From assembly GCA_947646735.1 (NCBI GenBank), contig CANTFK010000921.1:186001-250000 (forward strand): a DNA stretch of 64,000 nt, written 5' to 3'. This DNA is from Peronospora farinosa. Lineage: Eukaryota > Oomycota > Peronosporomycetes > Peronosporales > Peronosporaceae. The notes beneath the pieces are model-generated. The model searched no databases and had not been told where the DNA came from. It saw nothing but the letters and a program-made list of their open reading frames with translations. Positions 33,971 through 44,509 of this stretch are shown here, in pieces (position 1 is the stretch's first letter; each line of letters opens with the position of its first letter). The position numbers and the translations under genes are program-made.

Positions 33971-34587
33971 TGTAGACGGGCACTTCCAAAAAAATGCTGC
34001 GAGCACACACATTCGAGCAGCGTGAGGAAGCGGTTAGACCGGCTTACGTACGCGTGCGGTGGTGGTGGTGTTGGTCGGCGCTCAAAGCGCAATACCAACT
34101 GCCGCCGGTCGCTTTGAAGAGAACTGCGCAGCGAACAACTAACAAGTGTCTTACTTACGTCACGCAGAAGCTTATTCAGCTTCTCGTGCGCAGTAGACGG
34201 TAATTAGTAAACTTAATACTGACTTATATATGATAGAAATTAACTAAATCTAGCTACTGATTGGTTAAATGTAAAGATCGGACACGCGTCTCTTTAGAAT
34301 AGTATCCTTACGTGCGAGCTTAAAATTATAGTTAAGATCGCTTATGACGTCCATCTAAAGCATCACCATGACGCCTAGTTCCAACTGGGCGTCGTCCCCG
34401 TTGAATGTGAATCCATCCTTGGATATCACATTCGCGAGGGTGGGCCACATTGATGTGGCGCACCCAAGTGGCAGGACACATTGATGTGGCACACCCAAGT
34501 GGCAGGCCTAAGGTACCTCGTTCCGTTTTAGGTCTGACCGTTAAGTATTCAATATTTAACGAATCATGTAGTCTTTAGCCCGTTACA
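33971..34587 (-). repeat. 3' LTR of the outer retrotransposon (left side)
   Basis: 617 bp. It shares blocks with 54480-55342, for example CTTACGTCACGCAGAAGCTT near 34152 and CGTGCGCAGTAGACGGTAATTAGTAAA just after it. It contains a tandem pair of about 34 bp at about 34442-34510 (each with CACATTGATGTGG and ACCCAAGTGGCAGG) that the right LTR lacks. Confidence 0.85.
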
Positions 34588-34607
34588 CCATCCCCCTCTT
34601 TATACCG
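34588..34607 (-). promoter_or_regulatory. Polypurine tract of the outer element
   Basis: On the minus strand AAAGAGGGGGATGG directly precedes the LTR start TGTAACGGGC. This is the expected position for plus-strand priming of an element transcribed right to left. Confidence 0.6.
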
Positions 34608-34628
34608 ATTTTTACAAATAAAGAGACA

Positions 34629-36148
34629 ATGCCACCGAAACGTGGAAAGGCTGATGGGTTGACTGCAATGGCGCCCATGCAGACCAGCACAAAGCGTACG
34701 CGCCGCGATAACTCGCAGCCGTCGCTAAGTGTCTCTGTGACAACGCCAACACCTAATGTCAGCTTGTCAACAGAGAACACTGGTACATCCCACTATGGTG
34801 CGGATGAAGACTTGTCTCTCATTGATGACTACAATGAAAGCACGCCATTACCATCAGCCCAAAGCGATGATAAGCACAGTGCATTGACGGGACATATGTA
34901 CCCATCATTTGAGGCACCCAACCTTCAGGAAGCTTTCACGCTTCCTGACGGCGAGGTTTATGCCTCGTCGTCTGCGCCAACGAGCAGCGACCAAAACTGA
35001 GCGCGCTGCTTCAAAAGAAACAGCCGCGACTCAACAGCAGGTCGGTGATTATGAAACGTCCGCCTCTGTCAACCCTACGTCTGACGTCTTGACAATCCAT
35101 AATGAAGAATTAGACTCAGGCGAGGGTGAGCTAAAAGCTCCTTCGACTCAAAGTCTGCCTCGCTAGCTCGCCGTCACGAGGGCGGTTACGTGAGTGATGG
35201 TTTGCCACGAATGTCACCACCATCCAAGTAGTTACACTCGAGTGGTTTTAGTGCAGAGCTCTTAGAGCGTGCCACTATTGACGCTAATAAACTCTTTAGC
35301 GTCTTTCCATCATGGAAAAGACAGGGCAAAGCACTAGGTCGTGCTTTCCTCATCTTCGTCATGTAGCGTTCTTACGAAAAAAACCGACGAATACGAAGCA
35401 GAGTTCCTGCGCCGTGTTTAAACCGCATATATGCGTTGAACCAGCGGTCGCAGCGAATCAGCTTCGCTATGACGCGCGCGAGGGAAGTATTGGGTGGTCA
35501 CATACCCCCAGTTCCTCTTCGTCACGCTGCCCCTGCTACTCCATCAGGATCTAGCAGAGCGAGAGCAGATGGTGCTTCTGCTCGTAAGCAGCCACCAGCC
35601 CAGGCACGTAGATACGCAACGCGTCGATCGGTTTCCAAGAGTCGAAACTCTTCGGGTATCCCTTCCACTGGAAAAGGATCTCAATTTGTTGCTTCACATG
35701 GCGGTGGGCCAACAGCCTTCCAACAAGGAAGCGCGTGTTCCCACCCGCATCCACCAACACAGGTGGCACCCGGTAGGAGCGGAGATTACGCCCAAGTATT
35801 CGCGAATGCCTACCCTGCTGGGCTGTTCAGTCGCAGGATGAGACGGCTGCACTGAAGAGGCAGGTGACAGATCTCGAGAGTCAAGTCTCGCGACTGACTT
35901 CGGATCTGCGCGATGTGAGGGCGAAGGATCGTCAGGTGAATGACCGCCTGAAACTTCGTTTGGACCTTTTGGAGGGACTGATGATGAGAGACATGCGTCA
36001 ATCGCGAAGTCCTCCTCAATCGCCGAGTGCTCTATCGCCTCTTTCGTATACGAGGAGCCTATCGGCTTCCTCGTCGCTTGATCGGCCGCGACGCTCGGCT
36101 CACAGTCGACGTCACCATCGGTCTCGTTATGCTGATGCGGACATGTGA
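34629..36148 (+). pseudogene. Antisense coiled-coil reading region at the 3' end of the outer element
   Basis: The plus strand, opposite to pol, holds protein-like segments: 34629-35000 (ATG start 41 bp inside the LTR boundary, MPPKRGKADG), 34978-35166, about 35230-35350 (ELLERATIDANKLFSVFPSW) and about 35830-36148. The last is a clear heptad coiled coil (DLESQVSRL, LRDVRA, LKLRLDLLEGL) followed by a Ser/Arg-rich tail. Frames change at least three times, so this copy is broken. From about 35551 it overlaps the antiparallel chromodomain and integrase tail. It could be an element-encoded antisense protein or a leftover gag from another insertion; the perfect fit between LTR and pol favours the former. 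Confidence 0.5.
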
Positions 36149-39100
36149 AATATTTTGGATCTACATACCGCTCCAGACGGCCCACGTAAAATACGGGGTG
36201 CGTCTTCATATACGGTAGGAGAGTGAGCCTATAATTTAGGTCTCTAACTTCTTCAACCACTGTAAAGGTCCCAATGAATCGGGGCAATAGCTTAGTAGTA
36301 CCACCAGGTACAGAAATTGCATGTTTAGGTAGGGTAGCAGTACTTAATAGCACTTTGTCCCCAACACTAAAGTGTTCACTGTTTTTGCGACCATGTTGGT
36401 CCACATATTCTTTTTGCTTGTCCTGTGCGCTTGCCATCGCGTACCGGACTTTACGTGTGATGGCTAATCGCTCATCCACAAAGCGCTGAGCTTCGCTCAC
36501 GCTTTTAGCCTCCAGTCTCCGATGACGCCTCCAAGAGGTCGTTCATGGGTCGACGCTGTTGATAACACTATAGTGTCATCATCAAGGAGCACTGGCATTT
36601 CTTGCCGTGCCTCCTCTGTAACACCTATAGGTGACGTGACAACTGCTCAATTAGCAGTGTCACTAGGGCAATTTTGACCCTCCTTGGCATTCGCACCGAG
36701 CGAAGTGAGGGGCCCTCCCCCATTAAGACTCAGGCTGTGCACGAATGAGACTGGCGTTCGAGGATGACGCAGTTCGTTTATGTAAAACGGTGTTTCACCG
36801 TACCGGCGTGAACACTGCTATTAATAGCGAGCTCCACGAATGGCAATTGCTTGCTCCATTCCTTAGGAGTCGCTATTGTAAGCAACACATCCGCCACGAC
36901 TCGATTGGCCCGTTCTGTTTGGCCATCGGTCTGAGGATGATCGGCTGTTGACATGTGGAGCTTGATTCCCAGCAGCTCAAACACAAGTCGCCAAAAACCC
37001 GACGTAAAACGCGGATCCCGGTCCGATAGTGTAGTCATACACGTGATCCAGAAACAAGAGGGCAGACTCTTTTCCTGAGATCTTGGTGCTACATGGTGCC
37101 AAATGCACCATCTTGCTCAGTCTGTCTACAAAGACGACGAGCCCCGTCTTGACTTTATGGCCAGGCGGTAAGCCAAAGTGACCGACTTCCAACAATCCGT
37201 TTGAATCGGCAGTAGTTTCATTGGCGCACTGCTAGAAGGTGCAGCTTTATGCGCTGACACTCTTCGCAAGATCGAATACTGTTGGCTACCCACCGGTATA
37301 GGTGGGGCCACCAAATTCCTGTGACACTCGTAAGAATGTCTTTTCACGGCCTAGATGCCCACTAAATGGCGCATCATGGCACTCGTGAAGTATCATCAGC
37401 TTGAGATCTGTGTCATGAGGGACATAGATTCTAAATGGATCACAAGGTGACAGGTGATGCCATAACAGGCCATCACTGCAACTAAAGCGATTAAGCTTCG
37501 CTTTTAGGTGCAATGGAAGGGTAACCTTTCGTCCACCAAATTGATCCAACAGTAGGCGACAATGTTCGTCCTGACTGTAGCACTCCTTTATATCGGAGGC
37601 CATTGAGCTCGTCACATGGTAGTCCTTTAAGGCTGCCAATGTTGACGACTCACCTTTTGCTTCCGCACGAGACACAATTTCCTGGTGTCTTGCCTCGAAG
37701 TCTGGTCTGCGCGATAACTCGTCAGCCAAGACATTCGACTTACCCGGCTTATATTCAACTTTAAAATATAATGTAGCGAAGAATGTTAGCCTTCTCGCCA
37801 TTCTCGGCGAGAGGTGCGGTGAATTTATAGCGGTCCGCAGTGATGCGTGAGCCGTATAAACCACAAAAGGTTCGGTGCCCAAGAGGTGCACACGAAACTT
37901 TACAAGGGAATACTTACTTGAAAGTAGCTCCTTGTCATGCACAGGGTATTCAGCTCTGCAGCTTTCAAAATCCTAGACTGATACGATATAACACGGTCAA
38001 CGCCCCTGTCATCCTTCTGCATAAGCGCGCTGCCGATTGCAAAATTGCTTGCATCGCAGACGATGCTAAAGGGCTTATCCGCGTCTGGCAATGCCAAGAC
38101 CGGTGCCTCTACAAGAGGTCGCTTTACTGATGTGAACGCATCATCTTGATCCTTTGACCAAGTCCAGTCTGCATCCTTTTTCAAAAGGTCAGTCAATGTC
38201 TTAGTCTGCTCCGCATAATTCTTGCTGTACTTATGCAAGTAATTAGCGAGCCTAAGGAACTGGCGCAGATCCTTCACACGACGTGGGACTGGCCATTCCT
38301 TACAGCCTTTACCTTTTCTGGGTCTTCTCGTACACCATGTGTACCTACGATGCAGCCCAGCACATGTATCTCGGGGATCCGTATTACGCACTTTTGCAAT
38401 TTAACGTAAAATTGGGCGTCACCCAGAGTCTACAACACAGCGTCTAAATGACGCTTGTGCGACTCTATTGCGCTCATACCGTCCTCCGCCCTACTATGCA
38501 CGAACACGTCGTCAAGTAATGGGGTGCGTAGGAACGGTGCTGACGCATGACGTGAGCCACCACTCGGTTGAATGTTGCCGGAGGATTTACAACCCTTGTA
38601 GCATCGAAAGCCACTTCCACAGCATACCGCTTGGGAGTGCTTACTACCGTTTTGGCTATATCAGTATCTCTCATAAGAACTTGATAGTAGCCATCCTTCA
38701 GATCCAACGCGAAAAAGATAGTTGACGTCCCCATGGAGTTTAACAAGACACCTTTCCGCCTATATCGACGTTTGTGCCGGAATGGTGGCCGTGTTCAACT
38801 TCTTATAAGCATGAACCACGTGCCATCCACCTGTGCTATACGCACACAGAAGGTCGGGCTGCAGTGAGGCGACTTGCTCTCACGTACATGTCCCGCCGGG
38901 GCTCGCTTGTCGAAGAACTCATCGATGTAATCGACTTGTTCCTTCGGCAACGGCCATTGCCTTGTCACACAATACTTGGTGCCAGGCTCCATGTCAATAT
39001 CGTGCCTGATGCCCCTATCGGCCGGTAGGCGGCTCGGCACTTCTGCTGGAAACACGTCACGGTGTTTCCACAGAACATCATAGAACGGGCTGTCCTTCAA

Positions 39101-39499
39101 GGCTTCCCAGCCTTGAGCAGCGAACCGCTTCTTCTTGTCGGTCTCCAAGACGCTCTCGTCCATTGTGGATGAAGAGCAACAGTCCACCACGTTCTCTTCT
39201 GGAACTGGTGCGACTATCTCGTGAAACTTTTCTTCCTTTAGTTCGGACAGGAACAGATCCCACGACATATCCGAGAGATTTACTATTTCCTCGTCAGATG
39301 GCAAGACAAGTTGGAGCACATCAACTGAGGATGCCTCCGGCATCTTGTCTTCGACGACCTCGAACAACTCGTTCGTAGGTCCATCCTCTTGGACCGAGAC
39401 TGATCCAAGGGTCACTCGTTTCGACGTGCCCTTGATCGTCTTAAGACGTCTGTTGCTCGTTGTTCGAGTCACCACGGCCTTTGACCTGGAAGAAGGTGT
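35551..39499 (-). pseudogene. pol of the outer element: RT, RNase H, integrase, chromodomain (broken)
   Basis: Read right to left: an acidic linker (39475-39130); RT N-terminus (PSRLPADRGIRHDIDMEPG, about 39040); the palm motif DLKDGYYQVLM (about 38690) and, after a frameshift, an LDD in place of the usual YxDD (about 38510). RNase H follows with DASNFAIGSALMQ (about 38045), then its end (YKPGKSNVLADELSRR, about 37720). The integrase zinc-binding H-H segment lies at about 37370, with catalytic Asp at about 37120 (FVDRLSK), Asp at about 37020 (SDRDPRF) and Glu at about 36910 (DGQTERAN). A chromodomain is at 35769-35551 (LFQWKGYP, SWKP). At least six frame changes separate these pieces. Chromodomains usually target insertion to modified histones. 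Confidence 0.85.
39496..39499. repeat. Target-site duplication of the inner element, left copy (GTGT)
   Basis: GTGT directly precedes the left LTR (39500) and recurs at 52510-52513 directly after the right LTR. Both lie inside outer-element sequence, so this marks insertion of the inner into the outer element. Confidence 0.75.
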
Positions 39500-39717
39500 T
39501 GTGGTGAAGTGCTAATTTTGTGATGTGGAGGTCCCAGACTCCAGTTGGATGCGGAGTATAGGCCGTGGGTCAGGGACAGGGGACCAGAGAGACAGGGGCC
39601 TCGAAGGGGAGCGACCGTTGGTGGAGGACAATCCGCAGGATCCGCCGAAGAAAATCAGTATCAGGGTACCGGTTAACCGGTACCAAAGGGAGTTGATCAT
39701 GGCCGCTCATTGATCGA

Positions 39718-40280
39718 CCTGGTCCCTCATTGGTAGACCTGGGTCCCTCATCAGTCGACTCGGTCCCTCATCGGTCGACCCGGTCCCTCGTTGGTCGACC
39801 TGGGTCCCTCGTTGGTAGACCCGGGTCCCTCATTGGTAGACCCGGTCCCTCATTGGTCGACCCGGTCCCTCGCTGGTCGACCCGGTCCCTCATTGGTAGA
39901 CCTGGGTCCCTCATCAGCCGACTCGGTCCCTCATCAGTCGACTCGGTCCCTCATCGGTCGACCCGGTCCCTCGTTGGTCGACCTGGGTCCCTCGTTGGTC
40001 GACCTGGGTCCCTCGTTGGTCGACCTGGGTCCCTCATCAGTCGACTCGGTCCCTCATCAGTCGACTCGGTCCCTCATCAGTCGACACGGTCCCTCGTTGG
40101 TCGACCTGGGTCCCTCATTGGTAGACTCGGTCCCTCGCTGGTCGACCCGGTCCCTCGCTGGTCGACCCGGTCCCTCATTGGTAGACCTGGGTCCCTCATC
40201 AGCCGACTCGGCCCCTCGTTGGTCGACCCGGTCCCTCATTGGTAGACCTGGGTCCCTCATCAGTCGACCTCGGCCCCTCG
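39718..40280. repeat. 20/21-bp minisatellite in the 5' LTR, 28 units
   Basis: I count 28 units of consensus GGTCCCTCATTGGTCGACCC, with variants (ATCAG, CGTTG, GACCTG). All plus-strand frames stay open through it, so the ORFs here are artefacts of the repeat. The other LTR has 17 units. Confidence 0.9.
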
Positions 40281-40449
40281 GGGTTCGGCCACTCCGGACC
40301 AGTTAATACAAGGATCAGACTAGTCGACGCAAGGAATCAGAGCTTCAGGAAAGGATAGAGTAAAGGAGTTAAAAGGATAGGACTATATTAAATACTACTC
40401 AATTTGCGATCTACTTGGCAAGTCTTCGTCGCGCTGTAAAGGAACTCTA

Positions 40450-40530
40450 GTCTGGCCACACGCCTGTTCCGGGGAAGGGATATATTTGCACCCCCCCCCC
40501 CGTTGAAGACAGGCGTGTGGTCAGACACAA
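40450..40530. other. LTR hairpin with 17-bp arms
   Basis: GTCTGGCCACACGCCTG and, about 45 bp later, CAGGCGTGTGGTCAGAC are reverse complements at 16 of 17 positions. The loop contains TTCCGGGGAAGGGATATATTTG, split here as two motifs: TTCCGGGGAAGG and GATATATTTG, then a C11 run. A related module without the hairpin follows at about 40600-40640. The same structure is in the right LTR at about 51837-51920. Confidence 0.6.
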
Positions 40531-41117
40531 GTACGAGCTGAACCCCACGTGGCACGACTCCGTCACCCAAGAAGAACTTGCTCTAAGCTACTCACTGTTC
40601 CGGGAAGGGATATATTTTGGTCCCCCGTCGAAGACAGTTGTGTAGCGAAGTTCAAGTACGAATAGAGCTCCAGGATATATTTGGCCTGTGAGCTCGTTCG
40701 AGTAGCAACACTCCCCAAGACCCGCTATCGGAAGCGGTCTCCCTCACCTCAAGGTCCGGGAGCAACGTAAAGGTCAGTTGGTTAATACCCCTGAAACAGA
40801 AGGAAAAGGCCAGGGACGACAAGCGCCCCTGAAGAATTTGGCTCTAAGTCCACTCTTGACAAGGTCGATCGAGTGGCCACCTACCGGCCCACCGAGTGAA
40901 GCATATCCACTCGAGGCCCCCCAGGTCTACCTCCCTCAAGGCAGACATCTACATCGTCACCAAGTCCTCCGAAGAGTGCAACCCGCCAGCCGACGGGTAC
41001 ACAAGGTGAGAAAAGGTTCATACGCGGCATCGGGGTACCCCCTCCGACAGTCGGCAGTCCGGCACAGTGAGTGGTTTGGGGTCTCATCATACAATTTTGA
41101 GAACCCACTCCACCACA

Positions 41118-41948
41118 ATGGTGCGCGTGCCCGGATCTTCGGAAGACGCGGGATTTCACCGCGAGTCCCAAGACGATAAAGATGTTCACGTCAAGAAGGA
41201 GCACAAGACCGAAGAGTCACTGGAAGACCGATCGCCAGTGACTCAAGAAGAAACAAACAAAGGAATGAAGGACCGACCGGGCCTTGGGAGGGGCCCGGTC
41301 AACATGGTCGAGGTTGAATTTATTGAAGAGAAACCTAAATACCCTACCTATGTCCTCGTTGAGGACACCTTGGGTCATGACGCCTATCATGATCCAGAGG
41401 GCCACCAGCCGACGGTGAAACCCGAGAGGCTAAGGTCCCCAAAAAAACAATAAAACAAGATCGCGCAATCCAAGCCGACGAAATTCCGGATGAAGGCACC
41501 CGGAAACACCAAGTCGATAGGCCCCGAGAAGGCAGGACTGGCGTCATGGACAGACGCTGATGTCACGAGGGCCTACCACCAACGCAAGCTGAACGCGTTC
41601 CTGGAGAGCGACCCCGTCGCAAAGATCCTGGAGATCCGGCAGCTGGGTCAACTCACTGGGCCGGTGTCGACCCTGCCACGGCTGCACTCCGTCACGGACG
41701 CGATCACAGCGCTGGTCACCATGCTTCGTGAAGCGAACATGGTCGCAGGTCGGTTCGACCCGGACGATCTGCTATCCCTGGGGTTCGACAGAATCACAAC
41801 AACGTTTAAGCATATGCACAAGCGTCTGTCGATCCTGGTGGGTACCACACCAGAAACGGAACACCCACCTCTGGGGACACCTACACACATGCGGTCCAAC
41901 GACAGCCAGATGACGCTTCAGGACATCACGGTGGGTCCCCACATGTAA
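41118..41948 (+). CDS. Leader ORFs of the inner element, possible gag N-terminus
   Basis: Two open frames, 41118-41453 (charged, Glu/Lys/Asp-rich, start overlapping the primer site) and 41490-41948 (153 codons, helical, ending before a TAA at 41946-41948). Neither carries a motif I recognise. The second reads like a helical capsid-type segment and may be the matrix part of gag separated by a break, or an independent small ORF. Confidence 0.4.
41119..41136 (+). promoter_or_regulatory. Primer-binding site of the inner element
   Basis: TGGTGCGCGTGCCCGGAT starts 1 nt after the LTR end and begins with TGG, the complement of the tRNA CCA end. The identity of the tRNA is not determined. Confidence 0.65.
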
Positions 41949-42065
41949 GGAGCCGCTGGCCACCCAGGGGCGAATCAAGACCCATCTCAACACCGGATGC
42001 CAAGCGGCTAGAGGGAAGCAGCACCGTGGTCCCCAGGATCGTCCTCAACTGGGTCGGTCACTAGG

Positions 42066-43639
42066 ATGCCCCTAGGCCCTACTGGAGCGGCGCTGCTCCA
42101 GGCCCGAGCGCGCAGCGCGGAGCAGGAGCCAAGTGGTATTGAAACGGCGACGCGTGGCAAGAATGAAAATCATTCCGATTTTCAGCCAATGGGAAATCAG
42201 CACGAGAAAAAGTTGGAAATTGCTCTGCCCCGTGACGAAGATGCTGGGGGGGAAGGACCTACCTACCCGGTAGGCGATCTGCAGACCCTCTTCGACGCGG
42301 CGATGGCAAGATTTTTGAGTGAACGCCAAGTACCGCGGGCACACCCTAACGGGAGTGTGGCAGAAGGAAGACGAGAGGCGCAAAGGACGACCGCTCACCA
42401 TGACCAGCATCCAGGCATACAAATGCCAAGAGGCCACACGATGACCGACGTCGATATGGAATCCGTCGGTTCCTGTGAGTTCGACCCTGACAACATGGAT
42501 TTGAGGGGACCTCAGTCGATGATGGCGAACGCAGCGCTGGGACAGATGCCAAATATGGTCCCTCGCATCAAACTATCGGCGACCTCGGACCTTAAAGAAT
42601 TTCATGGAAGAGACCAAGACGAAGACAGAGCGCGCAGCTGGGTATCGACGGTCAAGACAGCATTTATAAGAGACCAAGCACCAGACGATGAACGATGTCT
42701 CGTTTTTGGAGGATTGCTGACTAGACCGGCACAGAATTGGTATCGTCAACTGGGTCGCTCAGTCCGAAGAAACTGGAAGGACTTAATCCAAGAGTTCATG
42801 ATTCGGTTCTGTGGCACGGGGGTACCCGTCGCCCGCCAGTACTACCATGCGAAGAAAGGTCGGAAGAGACCCCACTAGATTATCTGTACCGCCTGAATGT
42901 GCTTGGACTCAGAGCGAAGATGAAGTTTAAGGATGGGTCGCCCAAGATTCAGAAGGATCATGTCGATCAATACATTTTGACGGTGGACAACCCGGAGCTA
43001 GCAGACAAGTTGACTATGTTGCGTCTGGCGGACGTGGAAGAATTGTAGGAAGTATTGACAGCATGTCAGCGGACGAAAGCAAGACGAGGCAAGATGCTGT
43101 TTGGATCAAACAAGTTTCGTCAGAAGGCACCAACACTACCCGAGAGGCCGAGAGATATGAATCGCCGCTCCATACATGCAGTACGGACGCCTCTGGAAGA
43201 CTCGAGCTCTGAAGATTCCAGCCCAGACTCTTCGGAGAACGAAGGAGATTTAAGACGAGTCTATCTTATGGAGAAAGAAGCAGGAAGGGACCCAAGTGTG
43301 AGGTTCTTAAAGAATCTACCGACTAGAGAGGCCGACCAACATCGCCAGGCAGTAGACCAGCGACCCGGCCCATCATCAGCGACCCCTAACACGAGATGTG
43401 CATATTGCGGGTCCAAGAAACACGGAGATCTGAATTGCTGGAAAAGATTGACCTGCGACCGCTGTGGAAGGAAGGTTCACCCATCAGATCGCTGTCTGTT
43501 TGTGTGCCGGGGTTGTGGAGAGATTCACGAGATTGGGAAGTGCCAGATGGAGGAGTTCTATAATTTGTTCCGTCAATGGTACAACCCAGCCAAGCATGTA
43601 GGGATGTTCCCGGAGAAACTCGAGAAGATTGCAAATTAG
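42066..43639 (+). CDS. gag of the inner element (capsid and zinc knuckles, broken)
   Basis: It starts at the ATG at 42066. The retrotransposon gag core lies at about 42560-42830 (RSWVSTVKTAF, NWYRQLG, WKDLIQEFMIRF). A frameshift near 42840 moves to the next frame, which continues the core (PLDYLYRLNVLGL). An in-frame TAG lies at 43046-43048. The C-terminal part carries a CCHC-like knuckle CAYCGSKKHGDLNC (about 43400-43440) and two further Cys/His clusters to about 43545, which would bind RNA. It ends with TAG at 43637-43639, in the same frame as the protease that follows. Confidence 0.75.
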
Positions 43640-44509
43640 GACGCTCGCCAGGTTGGAATCTGGTACGAGCCGAGCGTTCTAATTGTTGCATCTTTGCATG
43701 TTGAGAAACAGCCCAAGGATGGGACGGGTATTCCAGTTAAGATTGGAAATATATATAAGATTGGAAATTACCCTGTGGTCCATGTTGCTTCTTTGAATGA
43801 ACCTAATAATTTTGTTCGAGAAATTTCAGTAATGGAGTTGGACTTATTGCCAGGCGAGTCTAGGGGGTACTGGAAATACCACGCCCCTACTAAATGGTTC
43901 AGGCAAGCGAAAGCCTCTGGAAAGGTCAACAACGACCATGCAAATTTGTTGTTCGATACTGGTGCCGAGATATCCATTCTGGATATCGCCTTTGCTCGTA
44001 AGGTAGGCTGCCAAATTGATGGAAGTGAACGACAAGAATGTATTGGTATTGGGGAAGCCGTATACACCACGGAGGGGCGCACTCGCATCAAGGTCACTCT
44101 GAATGGGAACTTGGTGTACATCTTTAAGGTGTGGGTAGGCCCTATGGTAGGCCAGGATGCAATTTTGGGGATGGACTTCATGGTCCCAGCCGGTATCCGG
44201 TTAGACTTGGCCGACGGAACTCTTTGCCTCCCCGATGAAGTCAGGGTACAGTTGACCGGGCGAAGGACACTGTACAATACTCGAGTATCGGATGTGAAAT
44301 TGGGTCGGTATGTACAGATATCCGTTGGAGGATGTACGGAAGTGCCTCTCAAAAGGTCGACCTCGGAACAGTGGAAATTGTGGGTAACGAGAGGTGAACG
44401 ATGGGTGACCACCATGATACAAGGGATAGGGCGTCAACCGATTTTGAAGATAACCAATGTCAGCCCTCGCCCCTTAACATTGCATGAAGATACCAAGGTA
44501 GGTATGTGA
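43640..44509 (+). CDS. Retroviral-type aspartic protease of the inner element
   Basis: Same frame as the gag C-terminus, after one TAG. The active-site motif FDTGAEIS lies at about 43952-43976, and the family's ILGMDFM (about 44165-44186) forms the second conserved strand. It would cleave the gag-pol polyprotein after dimerising. A TGA at 44507-44509 ends the frame; the next 100 codons in the same frame are still protein-like and lead to the RT. Confidence 0.75.
   Translation, partial: DARQVGIWYEPSVLIVASLHVEKQPKDGTGIPVKIGNIYKIGNYPVVHVASLNEPNNFVREISVMELDLLPGESRGYWKYHAPTKWFRQAKASGKVNNDHANLLFDTGAEISILDIAFARKVGCQIDGSERQECIGIGEAVYTTEGRTRIKVTLNGNLVYIFKVWVGPMVGQDAILGMDFMVPAGIRLDLADGTLCLPDEVRVQLTGRRTLYNTRVSDVKLGRYVQISVGGCTEVPLKRSTSEQWKLWVTRGERWVTTMIQGIGRQPILKITNVSPRPLTLHEDTKVGM

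Larger units (their letters stand above)
39500..41117 (+). repeat. 5' LTR of the inner element (1618 bp)
   Basis: Nearly identical to 51112-52509 except for minisatellite length. It contains a 20-bp perfect palindrome (39665-39684), the minisatellite (about 39718-40280), a hairpin region with TATA-like GGGATATATTTK modules (40450-40680) and a C11 run. Promoter and polyadenylation functions are expected here but not located. Confidence 0.92.

Noticed and set aside
39718..40280. Possible CRISPR-like array
   Set aside because: Units are directly adjacent without unique spacers, lie in an LTR of a eukaryotic retrotransposon, and there are no cas genes.
39730..40306. Long repetitive ORFs on both strands (171 codons each)
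   Set aside because: They are open only because the 20/21-bp minisatellite lacks stops in several frames; the same region in the other LTR gives a shorter ORF in step with repeat number.
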